A stretch of 22,096 nucleotides of DNA from JAFGOM01 sp964428385. GTDB taxonomy: Archaea > Halobacteriota > Methanomicrobia > Methanomicrobiales > Methanospirillaceae. The notes beneath the pieces were generated by a model. The model saw nothing but the letters and a program-made list of their open reading frames with translations. It did not search any database and had not been told where the DNA came from. Numbering within the stretch: the stretch's first letter is position 1; each line of letters begins with the position of its first letter. Positions 13,373 to 21,274 of this stretch are shown one piece after another. A program made the position numbers and the translations under genes. The stretch covers positions 1 through 22,096 of the forward strand of contig CAYRYR010000045.1 in NCBI GenBank assembly GCA_964428385.1, in the 5' to 3' direction.

Positions 13373-15871
13373 TTACTCTTCGTCGTTTTCAATAATTTCT
13401 AATTGAATATCTGTTTCTGCTTCATCTTCCTGTTCTGATGATACAGATGTCAGACCGACAACACGATCTCCTTCTCTCAGACCCATCATTCTCACTCCAC
13501 GGGTGCTCCTACGTTGGATAGATATCTTTTCAGCCTTCATTCTGACAACATTACCCTCAGCACTCATGATAATTATCTCATTGTCCTGTAAGACTCCCAT
13601 TGTCGTGATAACACCACCAGTCAAAGGTCCGACATTGATATTGCGGACACCCATTGTTCCCCTGCCATGTCCTCTGAATTCTTCAAAATCGGTTCTCTTT
13701 CCATATCCTTTTTCGGTAATTGTAAGGAGCATCTGGTCAGACTGAATTGCAGTAACGCCACGGACAATATCAGTCCCACGCATACGAATACCTATAACAC
13801 CTAGTGCATTTCTATGCCTGATCGGAATATTTTCTTCGTGGAAACGAAGACTCTGTCCGTCACGTGTTGTAAGGATTATTTCTGTATTCTTATCTGTAAC
13901 CATTACATTGACTAAAGCGTCTTCTTCCCGAAGCGTGATTGCATTCACACCACTTGAACGTGGACGGGCAAATTCATCCTGTGGGATTTTAATGACCATT
14001 CCTTTCTCAGTAGAGAAGAGGAAAAATTTATCCTCTGCAAATTCCCTGACAGGAATAACCGCAGTTATTCGTTCTTCATCCTGTAGGTTGAGAAGGTTTA
14101 CGATAGCTTTTCCACGACTCTGTCTGGTTCCTTCTGGAATATCCCATACTTTCAGCCAGTATGCCCGGCCAGAAGATGTGAAACAGAGCAGATAATCATG
14201 CATATTGGCTACAAAAACCTGTTCAACATAATCACCGTCCCGCATTGTCATTCCAGTAACACCTCGTCCTCCTCTTCCCTGGATTCGGTAGGTTGAAAGA
14301 TCCATCTGTTTCACATAATTATTATGGGTAATAGATACAAGAACCGGTTTATCTGGGAAGAGATCCGATTTCTCAATAACGTCAAGCGTTCGTGTAATTT
14401 GCGTCCTTCGTGGGCTTTTGTACTTTGAAGCGATTTCGGTAAGTTCTTCTGCTATTGTTGCCCTGATATTTAAATCACTTGAGAGGAGTTCTGTTAATCT
14501 TTTGATAATCTCTTCCAGGTTATTCTTTTCATCAACAAGTTTCTGCTTCTCAAGAGCTGCCAGACGACGAAGCTGCATCTGTAAAATTGCTTTGGCCTGT
14601 TCTACATCAAGAGTGAATTTCTCAATAAGAGCTTCACGTGCATCATCTGCTGTTCTTGAAGCCCGAATGGTTGCGATAATTGCATCAATATTATCCATGG
14701 CATGTAACAAGCCATTAAGAATATGGACACGTTCCTCTGCTTTTCGTCGGTCATATTCACTCCGCCTGGTGATAACTTTTACCCGGTGTTTGACGAATTC
14801 ATCAATAAGCCCGATAATACCAAGGACTTTGGGTTGATTATCAACAATTGCCAGGTTGATGATACCAAATGTACTCTCAAGAGATGTGTGCTTAAAAAGG
14901 TGATTGAGTATTAGTTGTCCCTGCGTACCCTTTTTAAGATCAATAACAATTCTGAGACCTTCTTTATCAGATTCATCTCTGATATCTGATATCCCTTCAA
15001 TTTTCTTCTCCCTGACGAGATCAGCTATGTGTTCAATCAGTCGTGCCTTATTCACCTGATAGGGAATCTCAGTGATGATGATATGATCTCTTTTCCCGGT
15101 ATTGTCCTCGATTTCAGCGACACCTCTGATGATGACTTTCCCATATCCTGTCATATAGGCGTTTTTAATTCCATCAGTTCCCATGATAATTCCCCCGGTT
15201 GGAAAATCAGGTCCTGGGATAATAGACATAAGGTCAGGGACTGTTACATCAGGATAAGAAATATAATGGCAGATTGCCGAGCAAACTTCACCAATATTAT
15301 GAGGTGGCATTTTGGTAGCCATTCCGACAGCAATACCATCAGATCCATTAATAAGAAGGTTTGGCAGTTTTGCTGGAAGCACTGTTGGTTCTTCCAGTGA
15401 TTCATCGAAATTGGGAATAAAGGCTACGGTCTCCTTCTCAAGATCCTGCAATAATTCTTCAGTCTGCTCAAAGAGACGTACTTCAGTATATCGCATTGCT
15501 GCAGGGGCATCACCATCTATCGAGCCGAAATTTCCCTGTCCTTCTACAAGCATCATCCGGTATGAAAATGGCTGTGCCATCTTGACAATGGTATCATAAA
15601 TAGCAGAATCTCCATGAGGATGGTATTTACCCATGACATCTCCGACAACACGTGCACTCTTTTTAAAGGCTTTATCATGAGTGTTTCCCATCTCCCACAT
15701 AGCAAATAATGAGCGGCGATGAACTGGTTTTAATCCATCTCGCACATCAGGGATTGCCCGTCCGATAATAACACTCATTGCATAATTGATGTACGAGGAT
15801 TTCATCTCCTCTTCAATATTAATAAGTTTAACTTTCGGGGTAAAGAGAGCAATCTGTTCTTCAGATGTCAA
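13373..15871 (-). CDS. gyrA: DNA gyrase subunit A
   Basis: Breakage-reunion subunit of gyrase, which introduces negative supercoils. The 832 residues show catalytic Tyr128 in AAMRYTEVRL, the quinolone-determining segment KYHPHGDSAIYDTIV with Ser89 and Asp93 (sensitive-type residues), and a six-blade C-terminal DNA-wrapping domain. The GyrA box at 531-537 reads QGRGGRG against the classical QRRGGKG. The tail from about 811 is highly acidic. The start is TTG at 15871: no ATG occurs before residue 23, and a full AAGGAGGTGA site stands six bases upstream, inside the last codons of gyrB, which the gene overlaps by 11 bases. Gyrase in euryarchaea was acquired from bacteria long ago and is common in Methanomicrobia. 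Confidence 0.97.
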   Translation of the reverse strand: MTSEEQIALFTPKVKLINIEEEMKSSYINYAMSVIIGRAIPDVRDGLKPVHRRSLFAMWEMGNTHDKAFKKSARVVGDVMGKYHPHGDSAIYDTIVKMAQPFSYRMMLVEGQGNFGSIDGDAPAAMRYTEVRLFEQTEELLQDLEKETVAFIPNFDESLEEPTVLPAKLPNLLINGSDGIAVGMATKMPPHNIGEVCSAICHYISYPDVTVPDLMSIIPGPDFPTGGIIMGTDGIKNAYMTGYGKVIIRGVAEIEDNTGKRDHIIITEIPYQVNKARLIEHIADLVREKKIEGISDIRDESDKEGLRIVIDLKKGTQGQLILNHLFKHTSLESTFGIINLAIVDNQPKVLGIIGLIDEFVKHRVKVITRRSEYDRRKAEERVHILNGLLHAMDNIDAIIATIRASRTADDAREALIEKFTLDVEQAKAILQMQLRRLAALEKQKLVDEKNNLEEIIKRLTELLSSDLNIRATIAEELTEIASKYKSPRRTQITRTLDVIEKSDLFPDKPVLVSITHNNYVKQMDLSTYRIQGRGGRGVTGMTMRDGDYVEQVFVANMHDYLLCFTSSGRAYWLKVWDIPEGTRQSRGKAIVNLLNLQDEERITAVIPVREFAEDKFFLFSTEKGMVIKIPQDEFARPRSSGVNAITLREEDALVNVMVTDKNTEIILTTRDGQSLRFHEENIPIRHRNALGVIGIRMRGTDIVRGVTAIQSDQMLLTITEKGYGKRTDFEEFRGHGRGTMGVRNINVGPLTGGVITTMGVLQDNEIIIMSAEGNVVRMKAEKISIQRRSTRGVRMMGLREGDRVVGLTSVSSEQEDEAETDIQLEIIENDEE

Positions 15872-17873
15872 GGTTTGTCACCTCCTTGCAATGTCTCTTG
15901 ATAAATTCCTTTCTTGCACTCACATCGTCTCCCATCAGCTTTTCAAATATCTCATTTGCATAAGTGGCATCCTCTATCCTGACCTGTTTTAGTACCCGGG
16001 TTTTTGGATCCATTGTGGTTGACCAGAGCTGAATTGCGTTCATCTCTCCAAGACCCTTATACCGTTGAACAGTGACCCCTTTCTCTCCCATCTCATCTCG
16101 TTGGGTTTTCATCTCCTCTTCTGAGAATGCATATACTTCTTGTTTCCCCCGTGCAATCCGGAAGAGTGGAGGTTGAGCGATGTAAATATAGCCCTGTTCA
16201 ATGAGGGGTGTCATATACCGGTAAAAGAAAGTTAGAAGTAGGGTGCTGATATGAGCACCGTCAATATCTGCATCAGTCATGATGATAATATGGTGGTATC
16301 TTGCCTTCTCCACATCAAATGATTCACCAACTCCACTTCCGATGGCTGAAATTAATGCCTGTATTTCGTTATTTTTTAGAATTTTATGAGCTGTTGCTTT
16401 CTCAACATTCAGAATCTTTCCTCGTAATGGAAGGATGGCCTGGAATTTTCGGTCTCTGCCCTGTTTTGCACTGCCTCCTGCAGAGTCTCCTTCTACAATA
16501 TAGATCTCACTTTTTTCTGGTGAGCGTTCAGAACAGTCTGCAAGTTTTCCTGGAAGACCCGATGATTCCAGAGTATTTTTCCTTCGTGCAAGATCTTTTG
16601 CTTTTCTTGCCGCTTCCCGAGCCTGAAGAGCAGCAAGTCCCTTCTCGACGATTGCCTGTAATATCTTTGGATTTTCTTCAAAAAATTGACATAAGGATTG
16701 ATACACAAGAGAGTCAACAACACCTTTAATTTCGCTGTTGCCCAGTTTCATCTTGGTCTGTCCTTCAAACTGGGGGTTCTGCACTTTAAGACTGATGATG
16801 GCTGTCAGACCTTCACGTACATCCTCTCCTCGCAATGAGAGGTTCTGGTCTTTTATCACTTTATTTTCTTTTGCCATCTTGTTGATGGCCTTAGTTAAGG
16901 CACTACGAAACCCCTCAAGATGAGTGCCTCCCTCTCTGGTATTGACACTGTTGACAAAGGTAAAAACTTTTTCAGAATAACCTGTTGTATATTGAAGAGC
17001 AATCTCAACTTCAGTTTTCTGTTCAGGTTCATTCTTTTTTAATGATATGATTGCTTCGTGGGCAGGTGTTGAATCTTTATTAAGAAATGTGATGAAATCG
17101 ACAATTCCCCCGGCATAATAAAACGTTTCGGAACAGATTTCGGGATCATCACATCGGTTATCAGTTATGGCAATGGTCACACCACTGTTTAAAAAAGCCA
17201 GTTCGCGCATTCGATGGGCAAGAATGTCATAATCAAAGTCTATCGTCTCAAAAATAGAATCATCAGGACGAAATGTGATACAGGTGCCTGAAAGAGCATC
17301 TCTGTTCCGGGCAAGAAATTGCTCCCGACTGGTATCCTTGTCTATCCGAAGAGCACCATAGCGACGGGTATATCGCTCAAGCATCTCATCAAATGTCTCT
17401 TCCTTCTTTGTAATATCCCGAATCACCCCTCCCCGGGAAAATTCCATTGAATATTCATACCCGTCTTTATAGACCTGAGCTAAAAGACGGGTTGAGAGGG
17501 CATTTACAACAGATACGCCAACACCATGCAGACCTCCAGAAACCTGATAGGAATCTTTATCAAATTTCCCTCCGGCATGAAGAACAGTCAGAACCGTCTC
17601 AAGAGCACTCTTATTGTCATTCTCTTTCATTGCGTCTACTGGAATACCACGTCCGTTATCGTCAATACTAATCTGACCGTCCTGATGGATGGTGATAAAG
17701 ATTTTTGTGCAGTGTCCTCCCAGTACTTCATCTATGGAATTATCAACAACTTCATAGACCAGATGATGTAGCCCGCGTGTATCAGTAGAGCCGATATACA
17801 TCGCAGGTCGTTCCCTCACCGGCTCCAGACCTCTGAGAATCTTAATATTCGATGAATTGTATGTTTTCGTCAA
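15861..17873 (-). CDS. gyrB: DNA gyrase subunit B
   Basis: ATPase subunit of gyrase. Numbered from the TTG start: GHKL ATP site with Glu41 and Asn45 (YEVVDNSIDE), DDNGRGIP at 71-78 and GGLHGVGVS at 113-121; the QTK loop with Lys374; Toprim acid Glu461 in EGDSAGGSAKQGRDR; and Asp534/Asp536 in TDADIDGAH; then the C-terminal MNAIQLWSTTMDP segment. Its 670 residues exceed the roughly 635-650 of similar GyrBs because of extra residues at about 155-195. The TTG at 17873 has GGAGGT six bases upstream, and no ATG occurs until residue 25, so the rare start is well supported. It is the first gene of the gyrB-gyrA operon, with a TATA-like box at 17919-17930. Confidence 0.97.
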   Translation of the reverse strand: MTKTYNSSNIKILRGLEPVRERPAMYIGSTDTRGLHHLVYEVVDNSIDEVLGGHCTKIFITIHQDGQISIDDNGRGIPVDAMKENDNKSALETVLTVLHAGGKFDKDSYQVSGGLHGVGVSVVNALSTRLLAQVYKDGYEYSMEFSRGGVIRDITKKEETFDEMLERYTRRYGALRIDKDTSREQFLARNRDALSGTCITFRPDDSIFETIDFDYDILAHRMRELAFLNSGVTIAITDNRCDDPEICSETFYYAGGIVDFITFLNKDSTPAHEAIISLKKNEPEQKTEVEIALQYTTGYSEKVFTFVNSVNTREGGTHLEGFRSALTKAINKMAKENKVIKDQNLSLRGEDVREGLTAIISLKVQNPQFEGQTKMKLGNSEIKGVVDSLVYQSLCQFFEENPKILQAIVEKGLAALQAREAARKAKDLARRKNTLESSGLPGKLADCSERSPEKSEIYIVEGDSAGGSAKQGRDRKFQAILPLRGKILNVEKATAHKILKNNEIQALISAIGSGVGESFDVEKARYHHIIIMTDADIDGAHISTLLLTFFYRYMTPLIEQGYIYIAQPPLFRIARGKQEVYAFSEEEMKTQRDEMGEKGVTVQRYKGLGEMNAIQLWSTTMDPKTRVLKQVRIEDATYANEIFEKLMGDDVSARKEFIKRHCKEVTNLDI

Positions 17874-17918
17874 AATATACCTCCGGATAAGAAAAAACGT
17901 AAAAAAATTGCAGGTACA

Positions 17919-17930
17919 ATATAATAATTA
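17919..17930 (-). promoter_or_regulatory. Candidate promoter of gyrB-gyrA
   Basis: Minus-strand TAATTATTATAT lies about 50 bases before the gyrB TTG. A start about 25 bases downstream leaves a leader of some 27 bases that contains the GGAGGT ribosome site. Confidence 0.5.
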
Positions 17931-17957
17931 TTCGTTGTGATCTGACTTAAAGTGTTG

Positions 17958-17971
17958 GAGAAAAGAAGAAA
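17958..17971 (-). terminator. T-rich stretch after the small unknown gene
   Basis: On the minus strand the stop codon of the 103-residue gene is followed directly by TTTCTTCTTTTCTCC, a pyrimidine tract of the type that ends archaeal transcripts, before the gyrB promoter. Confidence 0.4.
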
Positions 17972-18283
17972 TTAATGAAATTGACCGATATCCGGGTTTT
18001 GTATTCCTAAGTTCGTATCTATTGCAATAAGGAGTCTATCAATAAGTTTCTTGACAATGAAATACATCTCTTTGTCTACTGGTCCACCAGGCTGATGCCA
18101 CATCACTTTCTGACGAAGTTCTTTTGTTAATATCTCGATTTCTGTTCCCCGAAACATATCAGGTACAATAAGTTCAGTCATGAAATCCTGCGCACCATAC
18201 CAGGCTTTCTCAGGTGGTTCATGAAACTGTGTTGCAAGATGCGAGAGGTTGATAATAAATCCCCTGCCAAATGAACTGCTCAT
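17972..18283 (-). CDS. Conserved-looking protein of unknown function
   Basis: A 103-residue protein that I do not recognise. It has no cysteine, no signal peptide and no membrane segment. The N-terminus (SSSFGRGFIINLSHLA) is followed by an FHEPPEKAWYGAQDFMTELIVP segment and two probable amphipathic helices at about 48-60 and 70-90, suggesting a small soluble helical protein. It follows the geranylgeranyl reductase with a 26-base gap, which favours co-transcription, although an AACATATC box 20-26 bases before the ATG could give a leaderless start. No Shine-Dalgarno site is visible. Coding is supported by the ordinary composition of the protein and by its tight placement between genes. Confidence 0.7.
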   Translation of the reverse strand: MSSSFGRGFIINLSHLATQFHEPPEKAWYGAQDFMTELIVPDMFRGTEIEILTKELRQKVMWHQPGGPVDKEMYFIVKKLIDRLLIAIDTNLGIQNPDIGQFH

Positions 18284-18309
18284 GAAGAAATATTTTATGA
18301 TGATATGTT

Positions 18310-19485
18310 TTAATCATTGTTATTGAGGCGAAAAGAGCTGTCCCTGATTTTTTTTATGAGTATATGACCTGCAGATCTGGCCATTACCGGGGAAAACATT
18401 ATTCTTTTAAGAAGTCTTGAGGGTCTGTCCATATCTCCTTTATCTTCTATGAGGCGTAAGAAAGCAGGATCCTGTGCGTTTTTAATAAAGTACTCAATGT
18501 CAGATGGATGAAGATTATTCCGTAATTTGAATAACAAGTATCCAAGTGCCAATTCTCTGCCAAAGTCCGATTTCCATCGTTTTTCATATACAGATAATGA
18601 AGATGCATCAAAATGTTCCTGCTCACATGCTTCAATTGCGGTTGCAGCAGCATGACGGGCTGACCGAACACCTGTATATACCCCTCCTCCTGAGGTTGGT
18701 TTGGCAAATCCTGCAGCGTCACCGGTAATAAGTGTATGGTCTGCATATGTCTGGGGGATAACACCAAGGGGAATAGTCCCGGCAACAAAATGAATACATG
18801 ATTGCTCAAATGGCTTGATAAATGTTAAAAACCGATTTTTCACATCATGAGTACCAGCAAGTCCGGCACGTGCACGACCATTTCCTATAGGAATTATCCA
18901 GGCAAAAAAATCCTCTGAACCATTTGGAAAGATCTCAACATGAGAAGGGTCCATATTATATCTGATATCACACTGTAGTCCACTAAGAACGGTCTTTGGT
19001 CCGGTAAGCCCTTTCATCCTGGCGATGGAACTTTTTGGGCCGTCAGCTGCTATAATAACCTTGCCTGATACCGTATAGGAGCCCATTGCACCAGTAAGAA
19101 AAACCGTGTTCTTCTTGATATGTTTTGCATATGTTTTAATGAGGATATCAGATCCTGCAGCAGCAGCATGCATCGCTATCTCCCTGTCAAGATGAGCCCG
19201 GTCAACAACATATGCCTTGGTCTCCTTTGCCTGAAAGGTAATTGCTGCGTTATTCGTAATAATCCGTGCACCTGATATAGTGTTTAAAACAGAATCTTCA
19301 CTAACACGACATTCATGAAATGCCTGAACTGATAAAAGACCTGCACATTGAACAGGATAACCAATGGTTGCATGTTCTTCCACAAGCAGGGTAGAGAGTC
19401 CTTCATCTGCACACAAGGTAGCTGCTGTACAACCTACCGGTCCGGCTCCTATAACAATAACATCATATGTCTTCTGTATTCCCAC
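18310..19485 (-). CDS. Geranylgeranyl reductase family FAD-dependent oxidoreductase
   Basis: Probably saturates the geranylgeranyl chains of archaeal ether lipids (digeranylgeranylglycerophospholipid reductase). The 391-residue flavoprotein has the FAD dinucleotide fold DVIVIGAGPVGCTAA with GAGPVG at 13-18, Glu36 at the end of strand 2, the family PVQCAG motif at 44-49 with Cys47, and the second FAD motif LITGDAAGFAKPTSGGGVYTG. The start is a GTG at 19485; no ATG is available near it. There is no Shine-Dalgarno site, but a TTTAAAAT box at 19504-19511 suits a leaderless message. Methanogens often carry several paralogues, so a related role such as reduction of quinone-like or other prenyl groups is possible. 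Confidence 0.87.
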   Translation of the reverse strand: MGIQKTYDVIVIGAGPVGCTAATLCADEGLSTLLVEEHATIGYPVQCAGLLSVQAFHECRVSEDSVLNTISGARIITNNAAITFQAKETKAYVVDRAHLDREIAMHAAAAGSDILIKTYAKHIKKNTVFLTGAMGSYTVSGKVIIAADGPKSSIARMKGLTGPKTVLSGLQCDIRYNMDPSHVEIFPNGSEDFFAWIIPIGNGRARAGLAGTHDVKNRFLTFIKPFEQSCIHFVAGTIPLGVIPQTYADHTLITGDAAGFAKPTSGGGVYTGVRSARHAAATAIEACEQEHFDASSLSVYEKRWKSDFGRELALGYLLFKLRNNLHPSDIEYFIKNAQDPAFLRLIEDKGDMDRPSRLLKRIMFSPVMARSAGHILIKKIRDSSFRLNNND

Positions 19486-19503
19486 AATTAAAGACGTATG
19501 GGA

Positions 19504-19511
19504 ATTTTAAA
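19504..19511 (-). promoter_or_regulatory. Candidate TATA box of the geranylgeranyl reductase gene
   Basis: Minus-strand TTTAAAAT has its centre about 22 bases before the GTG start at 19485, roughly the spacing for a leaderless transcript. It shares the 101-base divergent region with pth2. Confidence 0.35.
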
Positions 19512-19554
19512 CCAATAAACGTTTTCTTCATCGTTTCTATTTTTTTGATCTGTG

Positions 19555-19579
19555 TTATATCATATCAGACTGATATGAT
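19555..19579 (+). promoter_or_regulatory. TATA box of pth2-truD with overlapping perfect palindrome
   Basis: TTATAT at 19555-19560 is centred about 29 bases before the pth2 ATG. Overlapping its end and filling most of the space to the start codon is a perfect inverted repeat: ATCATATCAG at 19559-19568, one A, and CTGATATGAT at 19570-19579. A dimeric repressor bound there would block TBP/TFB or RNA polymerase. The palindrome is seen directly; the operator role is inferred. Confidence 0.6.
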
Positions 19580-19586
19580 CTGTATT

Positions 19587-19949
19587 ATGCCGGAAGAACC
19601 AGAGTTTCGCTATAAACAATGTTTGATTATTAGAAATGATATTAAAATGAGTTGTGGTAAAAAATGTGCACAGATAGCTCACGCTTCTGTAAGTGCATTT
19701 GATAAAAGTGGTACACAGGTAAAAAAGGCATGGCATGCAGAGGGTCAGAAAAAAGTTGTATTAAAAGTACAGAATGAACGTGATCTATACGAATTGAAAT
19801 CCATTGCTGAAGCAGCTGACATTGCAGCAGTTCTCATTAGAGATGCAGGGATGACCGAAATTCCTCCCGGTACCGTTACAGCTCTTGGTCTTGGACCTGC
19901 ATTATCTGAAGAACTTGATCGTATCACAAGCAACCTGTCACTTTTATGA
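19587..19949 (+). CDS. pth2: Peptidyl-tRNA hydrolase, archaeal/eukaryotic type (Pth2)
   Basis: Releases tRNA from peptidyl-tRNA dropped by the ribosome. The 120-residue protein matches Pth2: KQCLIIRNDIKMSCGKKCAQIAHAS at 10-34 with conserved Asp18, Lys20, Gln29 and His32; a KAWHAEGQKKVVLKV segment; and RDAGMTEIPPGTVTALGLGP near the C-terminus. The frame is open 40 codons further upstream (19467), and that extension looks like a membrane helix, but it crosses the promoter and palindrome and is absent from the family; the ATG at 19587 gives the normal Pth2 length. There is no ribosome site, so a leaderless start is likely. The stop overlaps the truD start as ATGA. Confidence 0.94.
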   Translation: MPEEPEFRYKQCLIIRNDIKMSCGKKCAQIAHASVSAFDKSGTQVKKAWHAEGQKKVVLKVQNERDLYELKSIAEAADIAAVLIRDAGMTEIPPGTVTALGLGPALSEELDRITSNLSLL

Positions 19950-21214
19950 AACAAACTTTGTATCCTCTTGAGAATGATATCGGCATCTCCTGGTATATAT
20001 CTGAAACTGAAGGAACTGGAGGTATTATAAGGAAATATCCTGAAGATTTTTTTGTAGAGGAGATGAGTACATGGAGTTCCGGTTCCGGGAAATACACTAT
20101 CTGCCGTTTAACCAAAATTAACTGGGACCAGCAACGAATTATTAAAGAAATATCACACCGTCTTGGAATTAGTCATAAACGGATAGGATTTGCAGGAACA
20201 AAAGACAAACGTGCAAAAACGATTCAATATATATCGTTGTATGATGTTCCAGCACAATATATTGAATCTCTCTCAATTAAAGATGTAGAATTGCAGGTAA
20301 TAGGGCAGGCTAATCAGCAATTATCATTAGGCTTTCTTTCTGGTAACAAATTCTCAATCATAATTCGCGAATGCAACTCAGCTTATGACATCAATAAATT
20401 ACAGACTATTTCTGCTGAGATTGCACAAGGTGTTCCTAATTATTATGGATTACAGAGATTTGGAGTGAAACGGCCAAATACTCATCTCATTGGTTTGGCA
20501 ATTTTAAAACAGGATTTTGAGGAAGCAGTAAGAATTTTTATTGGAATGCCTGGAAATCTTGAAGATCCACAGGCAAAAATAGCCCGGGAAACATATATGG
20601 CAACAGGAGACTCAAAAGAAACACTGCGTCTTATGCCACTGTATCTCTCACTAGAACGGACAATCCTTCATCATCTTATCGAACATCCACAAGATTTCAA
20701 GGGTTCTTTTCTTCGGTTTCCAAAGACACTTCGAAGTTTATTTGTCAGTGCAGCACAGTCATATTTCTTTAATCTGACACTTAGTAATCGAATTTTTCAG
20801 GGATATAGTCTGGTAGAACCTGAAGTTGGAGACACGCTGCTCTTTTATGATGGCAAATCTGATATTGTTACAGAACAAAACCAAAAAATGGCTGTAATCC
20901 AGATAAAACGTAAACGTTGTTGTGTTGGAATCTACATCCCTGGGAGTGTTCCTACTATGAGATCAGGTCCCAGTGATATATTTATGCAGGAAATAATGGA
21001 GAAAGAAGGAATTAATGCTGATATGTATTCCCATGCATCGCAATATCTTGGCATTTCATTTGATGGCACTATCAGGCCAGCAGCGATACATAGTGACATT
21101 ACCTTGACAACTCATGAAGATGGATATCAGATGGACTTTTTTTTAGGTCCAGGACAGTATGCAACAACAATCTGCCGTGAATTTATGAAAAGTCCACCTG
21201 AGAATATGATATAA
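19946..21214 (+). CDS. truD: tRNA pseudouridine synthase TruD
   Basis: Makes pseudouridine 13 in tRNA. The 422-residue protein has the TruD catalytic motif GFAGTKDKRAKTIQ with Asp87 as the catalytic aspartate, the N-terminal RKYPEDFFVEE at 29-39, and the second signature PNYYGLQRFGVKRPNTH. A long TRUD insertion domain follows, as in archaeal members, and the length is typical. The ATG overlaps the pth2 stop by four bases, so translation is probably coupled. The pairing joins two tRNA-directed activities under one promoter. Confidence 0.95.
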   Translation: MKQTLYPLENDIGISWYISETEGTGGIIRKYPEDFFVEEMSTWSSGSGKYTICRLTKINWDQQRIIKEISHRLGISHKRIGFAGTKDKRAKTIQYISLYDVPAQYIESLSIKDVELQVIGQANQQLSLGFLSGNKFSIIIRECNSAYDINKLQTISAEIAQGVPNYYGLQRFGVKRPNTHLIGLAILKQDFEEAVRIFIGMPGNLEDPQAKIARETYMATGDSKETLRLMPLYLSLERTILHHLIEHPQDFKGSFLRFPKTLRSLFVSAAQSYFFNLTLSNRIFQGYSLVEPEVGDTLLFYDGKSDIVTEQNQKMAVIQIKRKRCCVGIYIPGSVPTMRSGPSDIFMQEIMEKEGINADMYSHASQYLGISFDGTIRPAAIHSDITLTTHEDGYQMDFFLGPGQYATTICREFMKSPPENMI

Positions 21215-21227
21215 CAATAATACATCG

Positions 21228-21238
21228 AATACTTTAAG
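21228..21238 (+). promoter_or_regulatory. Possible promoter of the HdeD-family gene
   Basis: AATACTTTAAG lies about 40 bases before the start codon. It would give a leader of some 15 bases that just contains the AGAGGT ribosome site. A weak match; read-through from truD is the alternative, since no T tract follows truD. Confidence 0.25.
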
Positions 21239-21274
21239 CAAGATAAGAATAGATTGTAAACTAAGAGGTAAAAA

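Noticed and set aside
13362..13373. 12-base palindrome ATGCATATGCAT at the end of gyrA
   Set aside because: Probably chance in AT-rich sequence; its place after the stop codon gives no regulatory reading.
14418..14837. 139-codon open frame antisense to gyrA
   Set aside because: Serine/arginine-rich shadow of the gyrA coiled-coil codons; no independent evidence.
19467..19586. 40-residue hydrophobic N-terminal extension of Pth2
   Set aside because: It would cross the promoter and palindrome, overlap the start of the divergent reductase gene, and is absent from the Pth2 family; the hydrophobic look comes from AT-rich non-coding sequence.
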